A stretch of DNA of 64,000 nt, taken from assembly GCF_007655135.1 (NCBI RefSeq), contig NC_045130.1:17365363-17429362 (forward strand). The letters run 5' to 3'. Position numbers and translations under genes: made by a program. The notes beneath the pieces are model-generated. The model searched no databases, was not told the DNA's origin, and worked only from the letters and a program-made list of their open reading frames with translations. Positions 24,417 to 36,516 of the stretch are shown here, piece by piece (positions within the stretch are counted from its first letter, which is position 1; every line of letters starts with the position of its first letter). Source of the stretch: Punica granatum (taxonomy: Eukaryota > Streptophyta > Magnoliopsida > Myrtales > Lythraceae).

Positions 24417-24826
24417 AGTCCCAACATTTGAAATCAATTTCAAAGACGAAAAGATATTTTTAGTCCTATAAATTTGACTTTCAATCAATTTTAATCCTAT
24501 AAGTTTTAAGAGTGTCGAATCAGTTATACATGTTTGCTTTGTAGGGTAATTTTAGTCCACTTTGTGACTTATAAGATAAAAAATATATTTCTTTTAAAAA
24601 CTTATCGGACCACATTTTAATAAATAGTCAACTTATAGGATAAAAAAGTCTTTTTTAATACTTATTGGACCGAAATTTTCTTATAGAGTAAGCACATAGG
24701 CGTAATTTAACAATTTTAAAATTTATAATATCAAAATTAACTGAAAATCACACTTATAGGATAAAAATATCTTTTTTCCCCTTTGAAATCTATTCCAATG
24801 TCCTATCATTTCAAATATTTGCCTTA
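24417..24826. mobile_element. Inverted-repeat element, about 410 bp
   Basis: The left arm (cccaacatttgaaatcaatt then aagatatttttagtcctata) is complementary to the right arm (cacttataggataaaaatat then aatctattccaatgtccta). The arms are each about 130 bases and diverged. The middle carries three cttatagg-taaaa phrases. No exact target-site duplication was identified. Confidence 0.55.
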
Positions 24827-25626
24827 ATAATTTTTTCCTAGATCCATTTTTCTTTAGTCTTTATTTTTCAAATTCGGGCATTTCAAGAGTTACATTGATT
24901 TACATTAGGCACTTTTTTTTGTGATCGCGGTTGAGTCAATATGTGTGAACAATTGTTTTTTCAAATTTTAAAAGATATTACATTTTCATTAGAATTATCC
25001 AGTTTTAAGTTATTGAATGCCGTGAAAAAGGGGTAAAAGTTGACAGAGAATCAATGAAGTCCCATATTGGCAAATATTCCAAACTACGAGTTCATTTTCA
25101 TGACAATCCAAACGGTAAGACTTAGGATAAATTTAAAACTGACAGTAAATTTAGGATCATTTTACGTAATTAGCCCTTTCGGTAATCGATCTCATCGTTT
25201 GGAATTTTCTTCCTCAAGGAGTCAGTCCATTTAATTAAAATATCAAAAAGCAATTTTTTTTTCGAGTGTTTGTTTTAAATTTCTTGCAGAATATTCAAAA
25301 AAGGGAACCTTATTGTATACTCTTTCGCTTGATAATTAAATTCACAAACATTTCGCTTGATAATTAAATTCACAAACATCTCCCGTAACCAAAAAAATTT
25401 ATTTTGTACTGTTTGGTGAAGTTAGTAATTTCCTATCCTCCCCACTCTTCGCATCTCCAAAGTACAAATGCCTTCTTTTCGGCAGGCCAATTAAACAGAC
25501 AAAACAAGCAAACAACAAATTCTCCTCGAATATATTCTCACCTTAAATCTCCTTCTTCGTCACATTCTGCGGCTTCCCCTTGCCTTTTTCCTCCACTCCA
25601 CTATTTCTTCTATCCCGATCCAATTA
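24827..25626. other. CXE-D upstream region
   Basis: AT-rich DNA with a short direct repeat (tttcgcttgataattaaattcacaaac at about 25323 and 25353). The last 200 bases become C-rich and probably include the CXE-D leader. No distinct TATA box could be fixed. Confidence 0.4.
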
Positions 25627-28079
25627 ATGGCGGAAGCAGACGACAGCATAGCCCGTGCTCTCTCCCCCTTCCTCCGCATCCACAAGGATGGTCGCGTGGA
25701 GCGGCTCATGGGCACAGACAGGGTCCCCCCATCCATGGACCCCGCTAGCCCGGTCCTATCCAAGGATGTCGTGGTCTCCCCCGAGCCTGCCATCTCGGTC
25801 AGGCTCTACCTTCCGAACAGCCCATCGCCCTCGTCCCCGAAGCTCCCAGTCCTCGTCTACTTCCACGGGGGAGGATTCGTCATTGAGACCACCGAGTCTC
25901 CAACCTACCACAACTACCTCAGCGCCCTCGCGGCAGAGGCCAGGGTGGTAGTCGTCTCGGTGGAGTACCGGCGGGCACCTGAGCACCCACTCCCGGCAGC
26001 GTACGATGATTCCTGGGCTGCTATCAAGTGGGTCGGGGCCCATTCTAGCGGGCAAGGCCATGAGGGATGGTTGAATGACCATGCCGACCTGACGAGGGTG
26101 TACTTTGGTGGGGACAGTGCCGGGGCGAACATTGCTCACCACATGGGACTTCGATTCGGGGTCAGTTGTTACTTCTCCCCACTGATTAACTTCATATGAT
26201 TGCAATGTAGCAGGCCGTAGCGGTTTTATATAGCAAAGGAATTTTTTTTTCTTCCTTATAATTCTGTCATTTTATCTTTAGTGAATTCTTATGCTATGCA
26301 CAAGCCCGTCTGATTGAAATAGACATATTGAACAGATCGTTTACTTTTGCTTCATTTTGGTCGTATATATTTAAAGCTTGCACTCCCGGAGAGGCCCTAA
26401 AAATAGTTTTCTTCTCGTGAAGTTTTCTCGATCATTGTACTCCTTAAGTCCTAACAATTTGCTTATTACAAAATGGTAAATGTGCCTCTGACTGGAACAG
26501 GATAAGGTCCCCTTATTTGTCAGAAATCAAACCCGGCGATGGACGGGTGGTTGAAAACTTGAAATTAATATCCTTCATAAAATAAGTTATCTCTATAGAA
26601 TTCAATGTCTCGGTACTGTTGAAGGTTTGACCTAATTAATCTTTTGATAATTTTTTTGGGGTGATTTTTTTTATAATTATTTATTCATAAGGACTCTGAA
26701 TTCCTTTGAGAAATCAGAAAAAGCTTTTTCCTTCGAGTCGGCACCCTCCGACGGCGACTCCCCCGCATGGGATCAAAACCCATGATATTTTTACCATTCT
26801 GAAAGAGTCGGAGGATGAATTAGCCTTACTCTTTGAGAAATATATATTTGAGTCATAAGGCCCCAAATTCACGAGGATTAGTCTCGTTCGGAAAATGCCG
26901 CTCATAATATTAAAGTCCGGTCTTGACAAATTAGAGAGGACCCACGTCTAAATAGGTATCTTATTTTCGCAAGATCTGAACATTATTTTATTGCATGTGA
27001 AACAGGCAAGTTATCAATTATGCTCCTCTTGTTATCGATATTTGTGCTATTATATAGGAAGAAAAGAAAGTAGTCAATGTAACTCGAAAATGGCCCATTA
27101 CAAAAATATTTTAATTAAAATTATCTGATTCTAAGCAATTCTTTTGACAATGTCACAAGTATAACATGTCGACGAAAAATAATAATATGTGCTTTTCATG
27201 TATGACACTGCATGAAGTAATAACACCAACCTTTTTTTTTTTCCTGGCCATGATTAAGTAATAACACTAACTTAAGAAATAGAGTTTTTTATTTTTGGGG
27301 GAGTGTAATTTTTAATAATAAAATTTTTAATTATCTTATTATAATACTTCATTATAGGGATTTGACAATGTAAATTAAAAAAAAAAGTACAGAAGTATGG
27401 GTGCTCCCGTGCTTAGCACGGGTACAACCTCCAGGGAAATCAATCGATTTTATCTTTCGTTTGAGTTATGAGATATGAAAGAAAAAGAATAGAAGGGAAG
27501 AGGGGGATTTGTATGGAAATTTTGCCCATCCTATCCCTCTGCCTCATTTTTCTCCACCTCAGTCAATCCAAACAAAGTGTTAATTATTTTGCATCAAAAT
27601 AAATGTATTGGTATCTCTCTGTAAACAACTAATTAAATTTGCAGGAGATCGAGTCAAGCAACGGAACGGGAATTGGGATTGACCTTGCGGGGTTGATCCT
27701 TGTGCACCCGTATTTCTGGGGGGATGATCCACTGCCCGAAGAAGCGACGGAGCCCGAGAGGCGGGCCCTACTAGAGGGCCTGTGGAGGCTTGCGAATCCA
27801 ACCGCAACGGGCTGTGACGACCCGCATATCAACCCTGCGAAGGACCCGGGACTCTTGAAGATGGGGTGCTCGAGGGTTTTGGTCTGCGTCGCGGAGGAGG
27901 ACCCGGGGAGACAGAGAGGGTGGCACTACAAGGAGGTTATGGAGAAGTGCGGATGGAAGGGAGAGGTTGAGGTGACGGAAGCAAAGGGAGAGGGCCATGT
28001 CTTCCATCTAATGAATCCCGCCTCTGAGAATTCTGTTGCTATGATGAAGAGGTTGGTCAAGTTCATGAATAATCAATAA
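25627..28079 (+). CDS. CXE: CXE-D: class-I plant carboxylesterase, two exons, intact
   Basis: Exon 1 is 25627-26160 (178 codons) and exon 2 is 27645-28079. The 1,484-bp phase-0 intron has a GTCAGT donor and a TTTGCAG acceptor. The 322-residue product has LSPFLRIHKDGRVERLMG, the HGGGF oxyanion loop at His80-Gly83, YRRAPEHPLP, GDSAG with nucleophile Ser164, Asp264 (AEEDP) and His296 (GHVFH), so the triad is complete. Position 295 is Gly where paralogues have Asp next to the catalytic His, and Pro follows Asp264, both unusual in this array. These spacings match the Thr168-Asp263-His295 arrangement known for HIDH, but serine here points to esterase rather than dehydratase chemistry. It is the only fully open member of the C-F subfamily in the window. 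Confidence 0.92.
27404..27422. repeat. GC-rich hairpin cccgtgcttagcacggg in the CXE-D intron
   Basis: A 7-bp-arm palindrome sits in AT-rich intron DNA. Similar hairpins occur near 10270, 21419 and 30443, so they belong to a dispersed family, probably Helitron 3' ends. No terminal CTRR follows here. Confidence 0.4.
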
Positions 28080-28933
28080 GAAAAAGACCAATTAGAAATC
28101 TAAAATAAGTGTATTCGCGATCAGTTGGTCCGACTTAATATAGTTTCTCTTTCATTTAGCACGTTAAACCGTAAAACAATATGTACTATTATGACCTGAG
28201 ATTGAAGGAATTACTGACATATCGAGTCCCTTTTACTGTTTTATGTCAAATACACTATCATGGCTTTTGCTTTTCTTTTCTTTTCTTTTTTCCTGGTAAT
28301 TAGGGGCTAGGTAGTAAACAAAATAATCATTTTCATTAATTTAAGATTTCAGATGGCCCGGATAAGTTCCGATATGGTCCAGTCGACCTTATGCTAGCTG
28401 TTCATTCAATCTCCATGAACCGAAAAAGGAGGTTTGGTATACGTAGAAGCCGTGCTGTTTCAGTCTCTGATCAGCTTCTCAACATTCTAAACAAACAAGA
28501 AAACACGGACTAAAAATTATCAATATAACATAAATCATCCAAATGCACTGTTTCCAGAAATTTTCAGTAACAACAGCCTAAATTTCTGCAACCAATCTGA
28601 ACGGGCCAGTCAGTTTAATAATTTCAGACTCCATATATTTGAAGAGACCGATAACTGCTTTGAGAGGTAAGGGGGCCCCCAAGGAGATGCAATCTGTCCC
28701 ATACCACATGATATTATGCTGTCAGATAATTTGAGCAAACTGCATAATAAAAAGGAGAAAAAAGGACGTCAGAATATCACTTATCGTCGATTATCTCCTT
28801 TTTTTAATTTTTCAAGAGCATAGTTTACATCGAATAGCACTTCCCCAATCGATGTGTAACTTTTATTTGTCAAAGCCTAATCATAAAAAGCGTTGTCTCG
28901 GCAAAAAGAATGATTCACGACATCTAAAGCTAA
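28080..28933. other. CXE-D 3' flank, no gene
   Basis: The probable 3' untranslated region is followed by AT-rich DNA. A related flank follows CXE-F (56456-56800), with the shared phrases cttatgctagct and agtaaacaaaa, so the duplicated unit of the array extends at least 300 bases past the stop codon. Confidence 0.5.
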
Positions 28934-29365
28934 TTACCGTCCTTGCGCTAATTTGAATAGACCCGAAAGCAGGACTGGTATTGGCTGCGCTACCTCAAGT
29001 TCCCCAATACTGTTCTCTGATATTGCAGGCTGAACTCTAGGGTTGCTCTTCTTTGCAGATTTCAAGCATGAGAATAGAGAACTCTTCCACAACTTCTTGC
29101 GGATATATCGTTCTCCATGTTCTACGTTTGTGGAGGAAGCGACAAGGTTCGATCCAATCATGTATGCCTAGCTTCGTTCAATAGCTATGACAAAAGCACA
29201 AAACAAAATGTTATGTAAAAGGAAATGAACAATAAGTATCAAAATTAGTTTTGATCATATCATTACCTCAGCAAAGGCCTCCTTGGCATCCAAATCGGAA
29301 GCACCATAATCATCCCTGCTTTCGTATATCAGGTGTACGGCGGACGAAGATTTCCTCATTCTTAC
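28934..29365 (-). CDS. Two-exon coding remnant of unknown family
   Basis: On the minus strand exon a (29365-29267, 33 codons, ending AKEAFAE) and exon b (29167-28934, 77 codons plus stop, starting AYMIGSNLVASS) join in phase across a 99-bp intron with a GTAATG donor and a CTAG acceptor. Exon a is preceded by an acceptor-like CCAG, so upstream exons would be expected, but none was found. The joined sequence is of ordinary protein composition and includes GERYIRKKLWKSSLFSCLKS, basic and amphipathic. I do not recognise the family. It may be the 3' end of a broken gene, and the alternative that it is non-coding cannot be excluded. Confidence 0.35.
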
Positions 29366-29639
29366 CTGGCAAGTGATCGATAATCAATGACAATTAAGTT
29401 ATTACCACTTTAGCGTGTCAATGCCTGATTGAATCACTTGTAAAACATGCAATAAGGACACGTGGCATTGAGAGAACAAAGCACATGTTTAATCCTTTTT
29501 TAAATATGTGGTTAAAGCCTCCAAGAGCCTTATCTCTTATTATCTTGCTAATTTACTTAGTGGATGGAAGTTACTTAACCACGTTCTCCCTCATTATAGG
29601 CATTCTTATCTTTTCCTTGCGACCAAATTACGCCCAAAC

Positions 29640-30225
29640 TCTGCCTATAAATAGAGGAGGCTTCCTTGATTTGACACGCTCAATCAAATACACAATATTC
29701 TTTCGTAACTTTTTATCTCTGGCCCCTCGCAGCCCTTATCGTAGGAGTAGCGGTAGTGTAGATAACCCCCGACTCATGGTGGCTAGGGTCTCGCCCTCAA
29801 CGGTTCGAGCCAATGTTTGTTCGTGGCGGCAGGATTTTCGTCCTCAATGACTCGAGCAATCGACCCCATGGCGGCAAGTTTGTCTTCAACGACTCGGGCT
29901 ATCATACACCGGTGGCGGCCAAGCTCATCTTCAACGACATCGATCCATCCAAGTTTGAATCATCCAAGAGGTTAGAGTTTGATCCCGCGACCATTCATCT
30001 CGACGTCTCATCGCGGTACTAATTCATTCCTTCCTCGACGGTTCGAGAGCCCCTGAGTCGGAGATCCTCGGACCTAAACTATATCGGCATGGTCATTCCG
30101 TTCGGTGTAGGCCATCCTCGAAGACTCTCCAGTTTGAATTTCATTTCTATTTATATATACTTGTGATGTATTCTTCTCCGAATGAATGGAATTCTAACTT
30201 TGTTCATGCCTTTAAACTCACGAGC
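29640..30225 (+). mobile_element. LTR-like sequence with TATA box (tentative)
   Basis: A tataaatagagg TATA element at about 29646 is followed by the pattern common in plant LTR leaders: cacgctcaatcaaatacaca, then a GC-rich tract with ~50-bp degenerate repeats of ggcggcaag-tt-tc-tcaacgactcg. It ends in a gaatgaatgg polyadenylation-like region near 30183. No bounding duplication or internal retroelement genes were found, so it could be a decayed solo LTR or an old promoter. Confidence 0.35.
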
Positions 30226-31611
30226 TATTCATATATATTTTATACATCCTTTCTCCATACGAAGTCCTTGATTTAGAGGAATGCCGAAACAATCCACAAG
30301 AATTCTATGTGAAGGGAAAATAAATTCTCCAATTTTCTGAGAAATTGGAAAATGGAAATTGCCTTTCTTCCTTCATCGAAATCCGGAAAAAAAAAGAGAA
30401 GAAAAATTCAAGTTGGAAAAACATGCATGCACTAGTATTCTATCCCGTGCATTTCACAGTTTTGTTTCAATAGAATTATTCATAATTTTTAAAAATAAAT
30501 TTACTTTTTAAGTATAATGAAATTTTCACGAAACATTTTAAATTATAAACCAATATATTAAACTAATATTAAATAATTTAGTGTAAGTTTACTACTAATT
30601 TTTTTATTTAATTGCATTGCCTATTTATTTAATCGTTAATAATTTTCCAATTTACTACATATATGAAGTACAACTATACAAATTTGATTTTGCAAATATT
30701 TTTTAAAAATAATTTATTGTTAAATTATTTCTTTCATTAATTAATTTTTTTACTTTTTATGTGACCCTCATTCCTAGAGTTAGAGTCCTATGCATTATTA
30801 TTTTTTTTTGAAAATCCTGCATATAGGTAACTAAGTATTTTATATATTGAAGACATTACGTTTAGATATATAAATTTTATTTTGCACATTTTTAAAATAT
30901 TGCAGTTAAAATCCTTACTTTCACATTATAAATTATATTTTTAACGTGCTAGTAAATTTATATAATTAATGCCCATGTGATAATTTATACATATGATTAA
31001 CTAATTATTTTCGGATATAAAATATTCTATATCTATTTTTATATTTATTTATTAAATTATTTATTGTTCAAAATATTAAATATATTTGTCACATTTATTA
31101 ATAGCATTTATTGTAAAAAATAATCAATTTGACATATGTGATAAATCTTTAGGTAGTATTTTGACTTCATTACATAAATATTAATTTTTTAGTTTTCAAT
31201 TGCATTAATTCGAGAGCATTTACTGAGTACTCAAGTAAATTTTACTTATATATAGATAGATGGTAATCATAATTCTAGAACAAATTTAATTTTTATAACA
31301 ATTGAAATAAATTGAAAAGTCAAACGCGAGAAAGAGTTTTTTCTTTTCTTTTTTAAAGGAAGGGGAAGGGGAGAGAAGTGGGGCAGGTGAAGGGCAAGGT
31401 AAAAGAATGACACAAAAAAAAAAATGTGTAGCGCAGTAACATATGTTTTCACTTAGTAATTAAAAGATTTTAAATTTGATATTCGTGGTGAAATTACTTT
31501 CACTCAATTTCTTAGTTATTGGAATTTCTATTTAGTTATATTAGGTAATGGACTTTTCTTGTAAATTGAAAAATAAAATAAAATAAAATAATGACGAGTG
31601 GAGAAGATTGA
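30136..31611. other. AT-rich DNA with a Helitron-like 3' terminus at 30432
   Basis: On the minus strand the sequence runs through a ctgtgaaatgcacggg hairpin, then atagaata, then ctag followed by T. This fits a Helitron 3' end (hairpin, short spacer, CTRR, T). The body would lie to the right, in AT-rich DNA of no coding potential. A matching 5' terminus was not found. Confidence 0.45.
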
Positions 31612-31995
31612 GAAAGAGGTATTGAATTTTATAGACATGTTCCGTCACCAATGCCCAATCGCGAAGAAAAAGTTCCCGGATGTGATGACCAAAGCTGTGT
31701 GCCCACCAGTATGACCTCGGTTCAATCGTAAACTGTGGCAAATCACCTCAAAATCTGTCTCAAGTGTGAGCTTCCTCACTCCCAAATCTCACACTAACTC
31801 AAGTCCAGTTTTGACCACCCAAAACTCTGCTGCAACAATGGTGGTGATTCCAACATTCTGAGCAAACCCGCCCACCCAGCTACCAGTCTCATCATGAACA
31901 AGTCCTCCTGCTCCTGCTCTACCTGGATTCCCTTTCACCGCACCGTCTGTATTTAATTTAAACCAACCATCAAATGATTTGTGCCAACCCACATG
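31612..31995 (-). pseudogene. LINE RNase H-like domain fragment (decayed)
   Basis: On the minus strand the sequence reads GWFKLNTDGAVKGNPGRAGAGGLVHDETGSWVGGFAQNVG, the N-terminal half of the RNase H-like domain of plant non-LTR retrotransposons, with the conserved NTDGA (catalytic Asp) and GNPGRAGAGG. After an in-frame stop it continues as LGVRKLTLETDFEVI and, in another frame, IRELFLRDWALVTEHVY, the C-terminal half. Frame changes and a stop show that it is dead. Confidence 0.75.
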
Positions 31996-32090
31996 CCTCC
32001 ATTCTCACGTCGCTGAAGCAGACCGACTAACATCACAAACACTAGGCTTGGCAAATTCAATTGCTATCCTGAAAATTAGCCCTGCAAATT

Positions 32091-32091
<1 letters not shown>

Positions 32092-32137
<46 letters not shown>
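32092..32137 (+). repeat. Homopolymer of 46 G
   Basis: An uninterrupted G tract lies within otherwise ordinary sequence. A tract this long is unusual in plant DNA and is a frequent site of sequencing or assembly error. The overlapping open frames encode poly-Gly or poly-Pro and are not credible genes. Confidence 0.95.
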
Positions 32138-32139
<2 letters not shown>

Positions 32140-32579
32140 CTTACGAAATGGGATCGAAGATGGTCTTGTTGGGCCATCTCCAAAATAACCAACGGCAACT
32201 CCCCGAAAATGAGAGCCCACGATAACCCCTCCCATCTTGGACACACCAAGGTAAGCGCATTTCCGGTAATTCAGCAAGGTAACTATTATGGAGGACATCA
32301 AGTTCTTTTCCATAGTAAGTATAGATATAGTACCTTTCTTTTAATTTAATATACTAAAACTCTTGCAAATTCAAGGCAACATGTCAAGCTCATGTTTTTC
32401 TTTCTTTTTTCACTTTCATTTTCATTTGTTCTTTTTCTTGTGTCTATATAAATATATATTCTTTATTGTTTTCGTTTTTTCATTTTCCTATTTGTGTATT
32501 TATATGTATTAAAAATTTATCTATGCATTGGCACGACCTAACCCGCGCCTATTGTGCCCCAACTATAATGATTTTTTTC

Positions 32580-32930
32580 AATATGTTCATTGAGGTCGAT
32601 TCTCAAGTGGTAGTTCAACTCTTGTGCTCCTCGGAGAATCCAGCTGGGCACAATGGTGCTTTGATTCGTGATGTCGTATCCATCGTTCATCGGGATTGGT
32701 TGGTAGTGGATCAACACGCGCTTCGTGAAGGAAATTCTTGCACGGACTGTCTTGCGAATCATGCTCTCTTTTCCGCTTGGCGTCCATAAGCTTAGCTTAT
32801 GCCCTCTTGGGCTTCACTTCCTCTTGTTCGGCGATATCGTTGAGATCACCATGCTCCGTTATTGTAATGTTTGAGTTGCTTTTATATTGAACTCGGGCTT
32901 AGGCCCCCATTTCACCCAAAAAAATTGAAG
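32580..32930 (+). pseudogene. LINE 3' fragment: RNase H C-terminal half and tail
   Basis: The plus strand encodes FIEVDSQVVVQLL, then IRDVVSIVHRDWLVVDQHALREGNSCTDCLANHALFSAW, the C-terminal half of a LINE RNase H-like domain. It is followed by a 3' region ending ggcttaggcccccatttcaccc and a short A run, as in plant LINE 3' ends. It is oriented opposite to the fragment at 31612-31995 but overlaps it in domain content, so they are probably separate insertions. Confidence 0.7.
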
Positions 32931-35658
32931 ATAGAGTTTTTTTTTTCAATGAGAGGTTGAACACGGGAGGAAAGAGAGAGCAGAGAATAATATTAAGTGG
33001 GCAATATTACCCTTCAACTCCTCTCTTTTACTTTAAGTTGTATCATATTTAAATTAAGAACAAGGCTTCGTTTGGTAGTAGGATGGCGGTTGAATAAGTG
33101 CTTATTTTATTGAGTTTAAAGTAGAAATAGTGTTTTGGTGAATTCTTTCAAAACGATGATTTGGCTAATTTCTGCGATTAGAAATGTGATTTTCTCCAAT
33201 AGGTTGATAGGCGCTTATAAAAATTGCTTATGTTTATTCTCTATTTTAAATATTAATTTTAATTTCAGTAGTTTCAAATTGTTACCTCTCAAATACTTTT
33301 GCTTGTTCTAAAATCAACACTTATTTTTCAGCAATTATCTTCAGCACTTTTGTTTCGGCAAAAGCACTCTCAAACCAAGCCTAAGTGATACTTTCAACTT
33401 TTTAACCATATCCTATAAATAAGCCGGTAATTACGAAATCGGACTTTCACTTAAATAATAGCATAAAATCAGATAAGATGTGTAAAAAACTTAAATCGGT
33501 GTCTTTTCAGTTATAAGGATTTTTTTATGTTTTTCTTATTTTGAAAATTCTCCATAGATATTCTATATTCTTTTCATATATCATTTTATTCTTTCTTTTG
33601 ATTATTATTTATTTATTAAATCCTACTATTCAAATCGAGATTTTTTGAATCTAGGGTAAAATCCACACATCATGCAAAGGAGCATATTAGACAAAATAAC
33701 TAGATTAAAACACAAATAAAAAAATTAACACAACAGTTTTATCAATTTTGAAATTTTAATTTGAGTAAAAAATATGATGCAACTGAACAAATAAATTTAT
33801 ATTATTTAAGTTACTTGGATCAATGATGCTTATATTGTAACGGTCGATTTATAGGTGAAAATAATATCTTGGTGCATTTCTTCAATAAAAATTATCTCAA
33901 TTATTTCTTATTTTTGCATACCTATATATCAACATATATATTAAAACAAAATCTCGAGTTAAATTCTCACCCCGTCATATTATCAAAAATTTAAAACGGA
34001 GCTTTCTCATAATGTCACATCATTATTTATATAGTAAGAAATTTTAATATTCTTTTATCATGAAATATTTATCCACAGAAAAAAAATAGTCATAATATTT
34101 TCTTATCTAACCTATATAATAGAATAAGCAGATTATATCCACGTATAACCCAACGAAATATGTATATATATATTACAAAATAGATATAGATGTCGTTTTG
34201 TTTATATATATAGATTATAGTAGAATATTTTAATGGATAGGAAGAAATTTTTCATATTTAATTATTAAGGAAATAATTTGAATGTATATCTTATCTCGAA
34301 ATTATTAAATTATAAGAAAAATTCGACATATTCACAATATAATATATTTACTAATTTGAGGATTAGAATGAAATATATAATTCATATATGGTGTTTCCTA
34401 TCATATTTTCTTAACTCAAAGTATAAAATCCTTTGTTATATACAAAACTACAAATTTCATATTTTGTTTCCTCTCATCCAAGCTCTTTCTATAAGTTTTG
34501 TCTCCCTTCAAATTCTATTATTGTCTTCTAATTCTATGCAAGCTTATTCTTATACGTAATTTATCGTTTTATTTTGTTGAATAATCGCATGTTTACATAA
34601 AAAAAATAGTTGAATAGATTTAATTCTTCATCTAAATTCATGTAGTTAGATTTATACTGTCTGAGAAAAATTTCAATGTTGGATTTTATGAGCCAATATT
34701 AGAGATAAGCTAATTATAATTATTTAAGTTATATGACTCTCTATATATAATAACAAAGTCTCGAATTGAGTTCTCACATTGCCATGTCATCAAAAATATA
34801 TAACAGAGTTCTATCACAATGCCACATCATCGTTCATTTCTATATATACATTACTTTCATCATTTTACATCATATTTATGTGATCATCTTCTTTATGATT
34901 ATTTTTGTCTATGGCTGGTCCATAATTATGCCTTTCCCTTTCGGCAAGCGGCCGGAATCAGGATAATATTAAGAGACTAAAAAGAAAAAAGAATATCTCT
35001 CTACATAACAATAATTACGCTTTTCTAAAATTTCTTTGCGAAAAGGATTTTAAAATGATATCATCCATTTTGATTTATATGAAAAATAATATTGTGAAAG
35101 GAAATGAAGTTGTCGTACCGTTTGTTTATTTTAAATTAATTCGAATTTTGCTGTTTTATTCTATATTTATATATCCATTCTCTCGATTTGGGAAAAAATT
35201 CTTTAAGAATTTCAGAAACTTTCATATTTCCTGCCCTCCTTAATTTTATGTCTAAACATTTCGAAAATCTAAACTTCAATTCCTTTAAAGTCTTTCAAGA
35301 GTGGTCGATAGATTTTCAAGTTTACTAGATTTCCTTACATATGAATATGAGGATTGATATGTAATTTACTTCATTATTATAAAGTTTACATTATTTAGAT
35401 TTCATGATTGATGTATGATTCCACTAACTAATAATGAATTTTATAATGATTGATTGCTCGTGTGTCTCCACTGGTATAAGGAAAGGTTTGATTTATCCGC
35501 CGCAAAAGGTGGATTTTACCTAGTGTTTTATATATACAAAAAGGCTTATGAAATCAACTGTTTTTGTTCTTAATTAGTGGGCCGCGTATCCTCCTCCCCC
35601 GCCACATTTTCGTCTAATATTTACATTCCGTTCCCTGTCCTCTGTTTTGATCCAGTCA
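32931..35658. other. AT-rich DNA upstream of CXE-E
   Basis: An inverted-repeat MITE-like segment with ends ggcttcgtttggtag and aaaccaagcctaag lies at about 33066-33383. The rest is very AT-rich with low-complexity open frames (34278-34559, 34766-34966). A diverged duplication of tctcgagttaaattctcac / tctcgaattgagttctcac (33951, 34759) was seen. No gene was recognised. Confidence 0.45.
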
Positions 35659-36516
35659 ATGGAGGAAGCATCCGAGAGAATAACCCAGCATTTCTCCACT
35701 GTCCTCCTCATCAACAAGGATGGTCATGTGGATCGGTTCATGGGCACCGACACGGTCCCCCCGTCAGTGGACCCTGCCAGTTCCGTGCTGTCCAAGGATG
35801 TCGTGGTCTCCACCGAGCCTGCCATCTCTGTCAGGCTCTACCTCCCCAACAACCCACCTCCCTCATCCTTGAAGCTCCCGGTCCTGGTCTACTTCCATGG
35901 TGGAGGATTCATCATCGAGACTACCGCATCTCCAACATACCACAATTACCTCAGTGCCCTCGCGCCCGAGGCTCGTGTGATCATTGTCTCCGTAGAGTAC
36001 CGGCTGGCACCTGAGCATCCGCTCCCAGCAGCGTATGACGATTCGTGGGCTGCCATCAAGTGGGTGAGGGCCCACTTCCAAGGGCTGGGCGATGAGGAGT
36101 GGTTGAATGACCATGCCGACCTGACAAGGGTGTACTTTGGAGGGGACAGCGCCGGGCGAACATTGCTCACCACATGGGACTTCGACACGGGGTCAGTGTT
36201 ATTTTTACCCCCGCTGCTTTCATAGGAAGTGCGACATGACTAATTCGTGTTGGTCTGGTTGATTAATACTCATTTTCCACCACAACTTTTTTATTATTAT
36301 TAATATTCGACGTTTGAGATATTTCTCTGAGGCTTGCTATTGGCCGCCTAACATTTCCACATTAGCAACCGGTCAAAATTGAGCTGATGAGTTCTTCTAG
36401 TCTAGACAATTACGAAGACTTCGACATTTCAATTGAGCAAGATTGATTGAACCAGAACAGCTAATAATACATAGTCCACTTCCTGACAAATTGGAGATAA
36501 GATCCCCACGCATTTA

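Noticed and set aside
32005..32313. Proline-run protein across the G homopolymer
   Set aside because: The frame exists only because of the 46-base G tract, and its length is unreliable.
31612..32930. Twin-primed LINE reading of the fragments at 31612-31995 and 32580-32930
   Set aside because: Both fragments contain the C-terminal half of the RNase H domain, so they overlap in content and are better explained as two separate insertions.
34278..35243. Short frames in the AT-rich region before CXE-E
   Set aside because: They are rich in Ile, Tyr, Phe and Lys codons as expected from AT content, without motifs or splice continuity.
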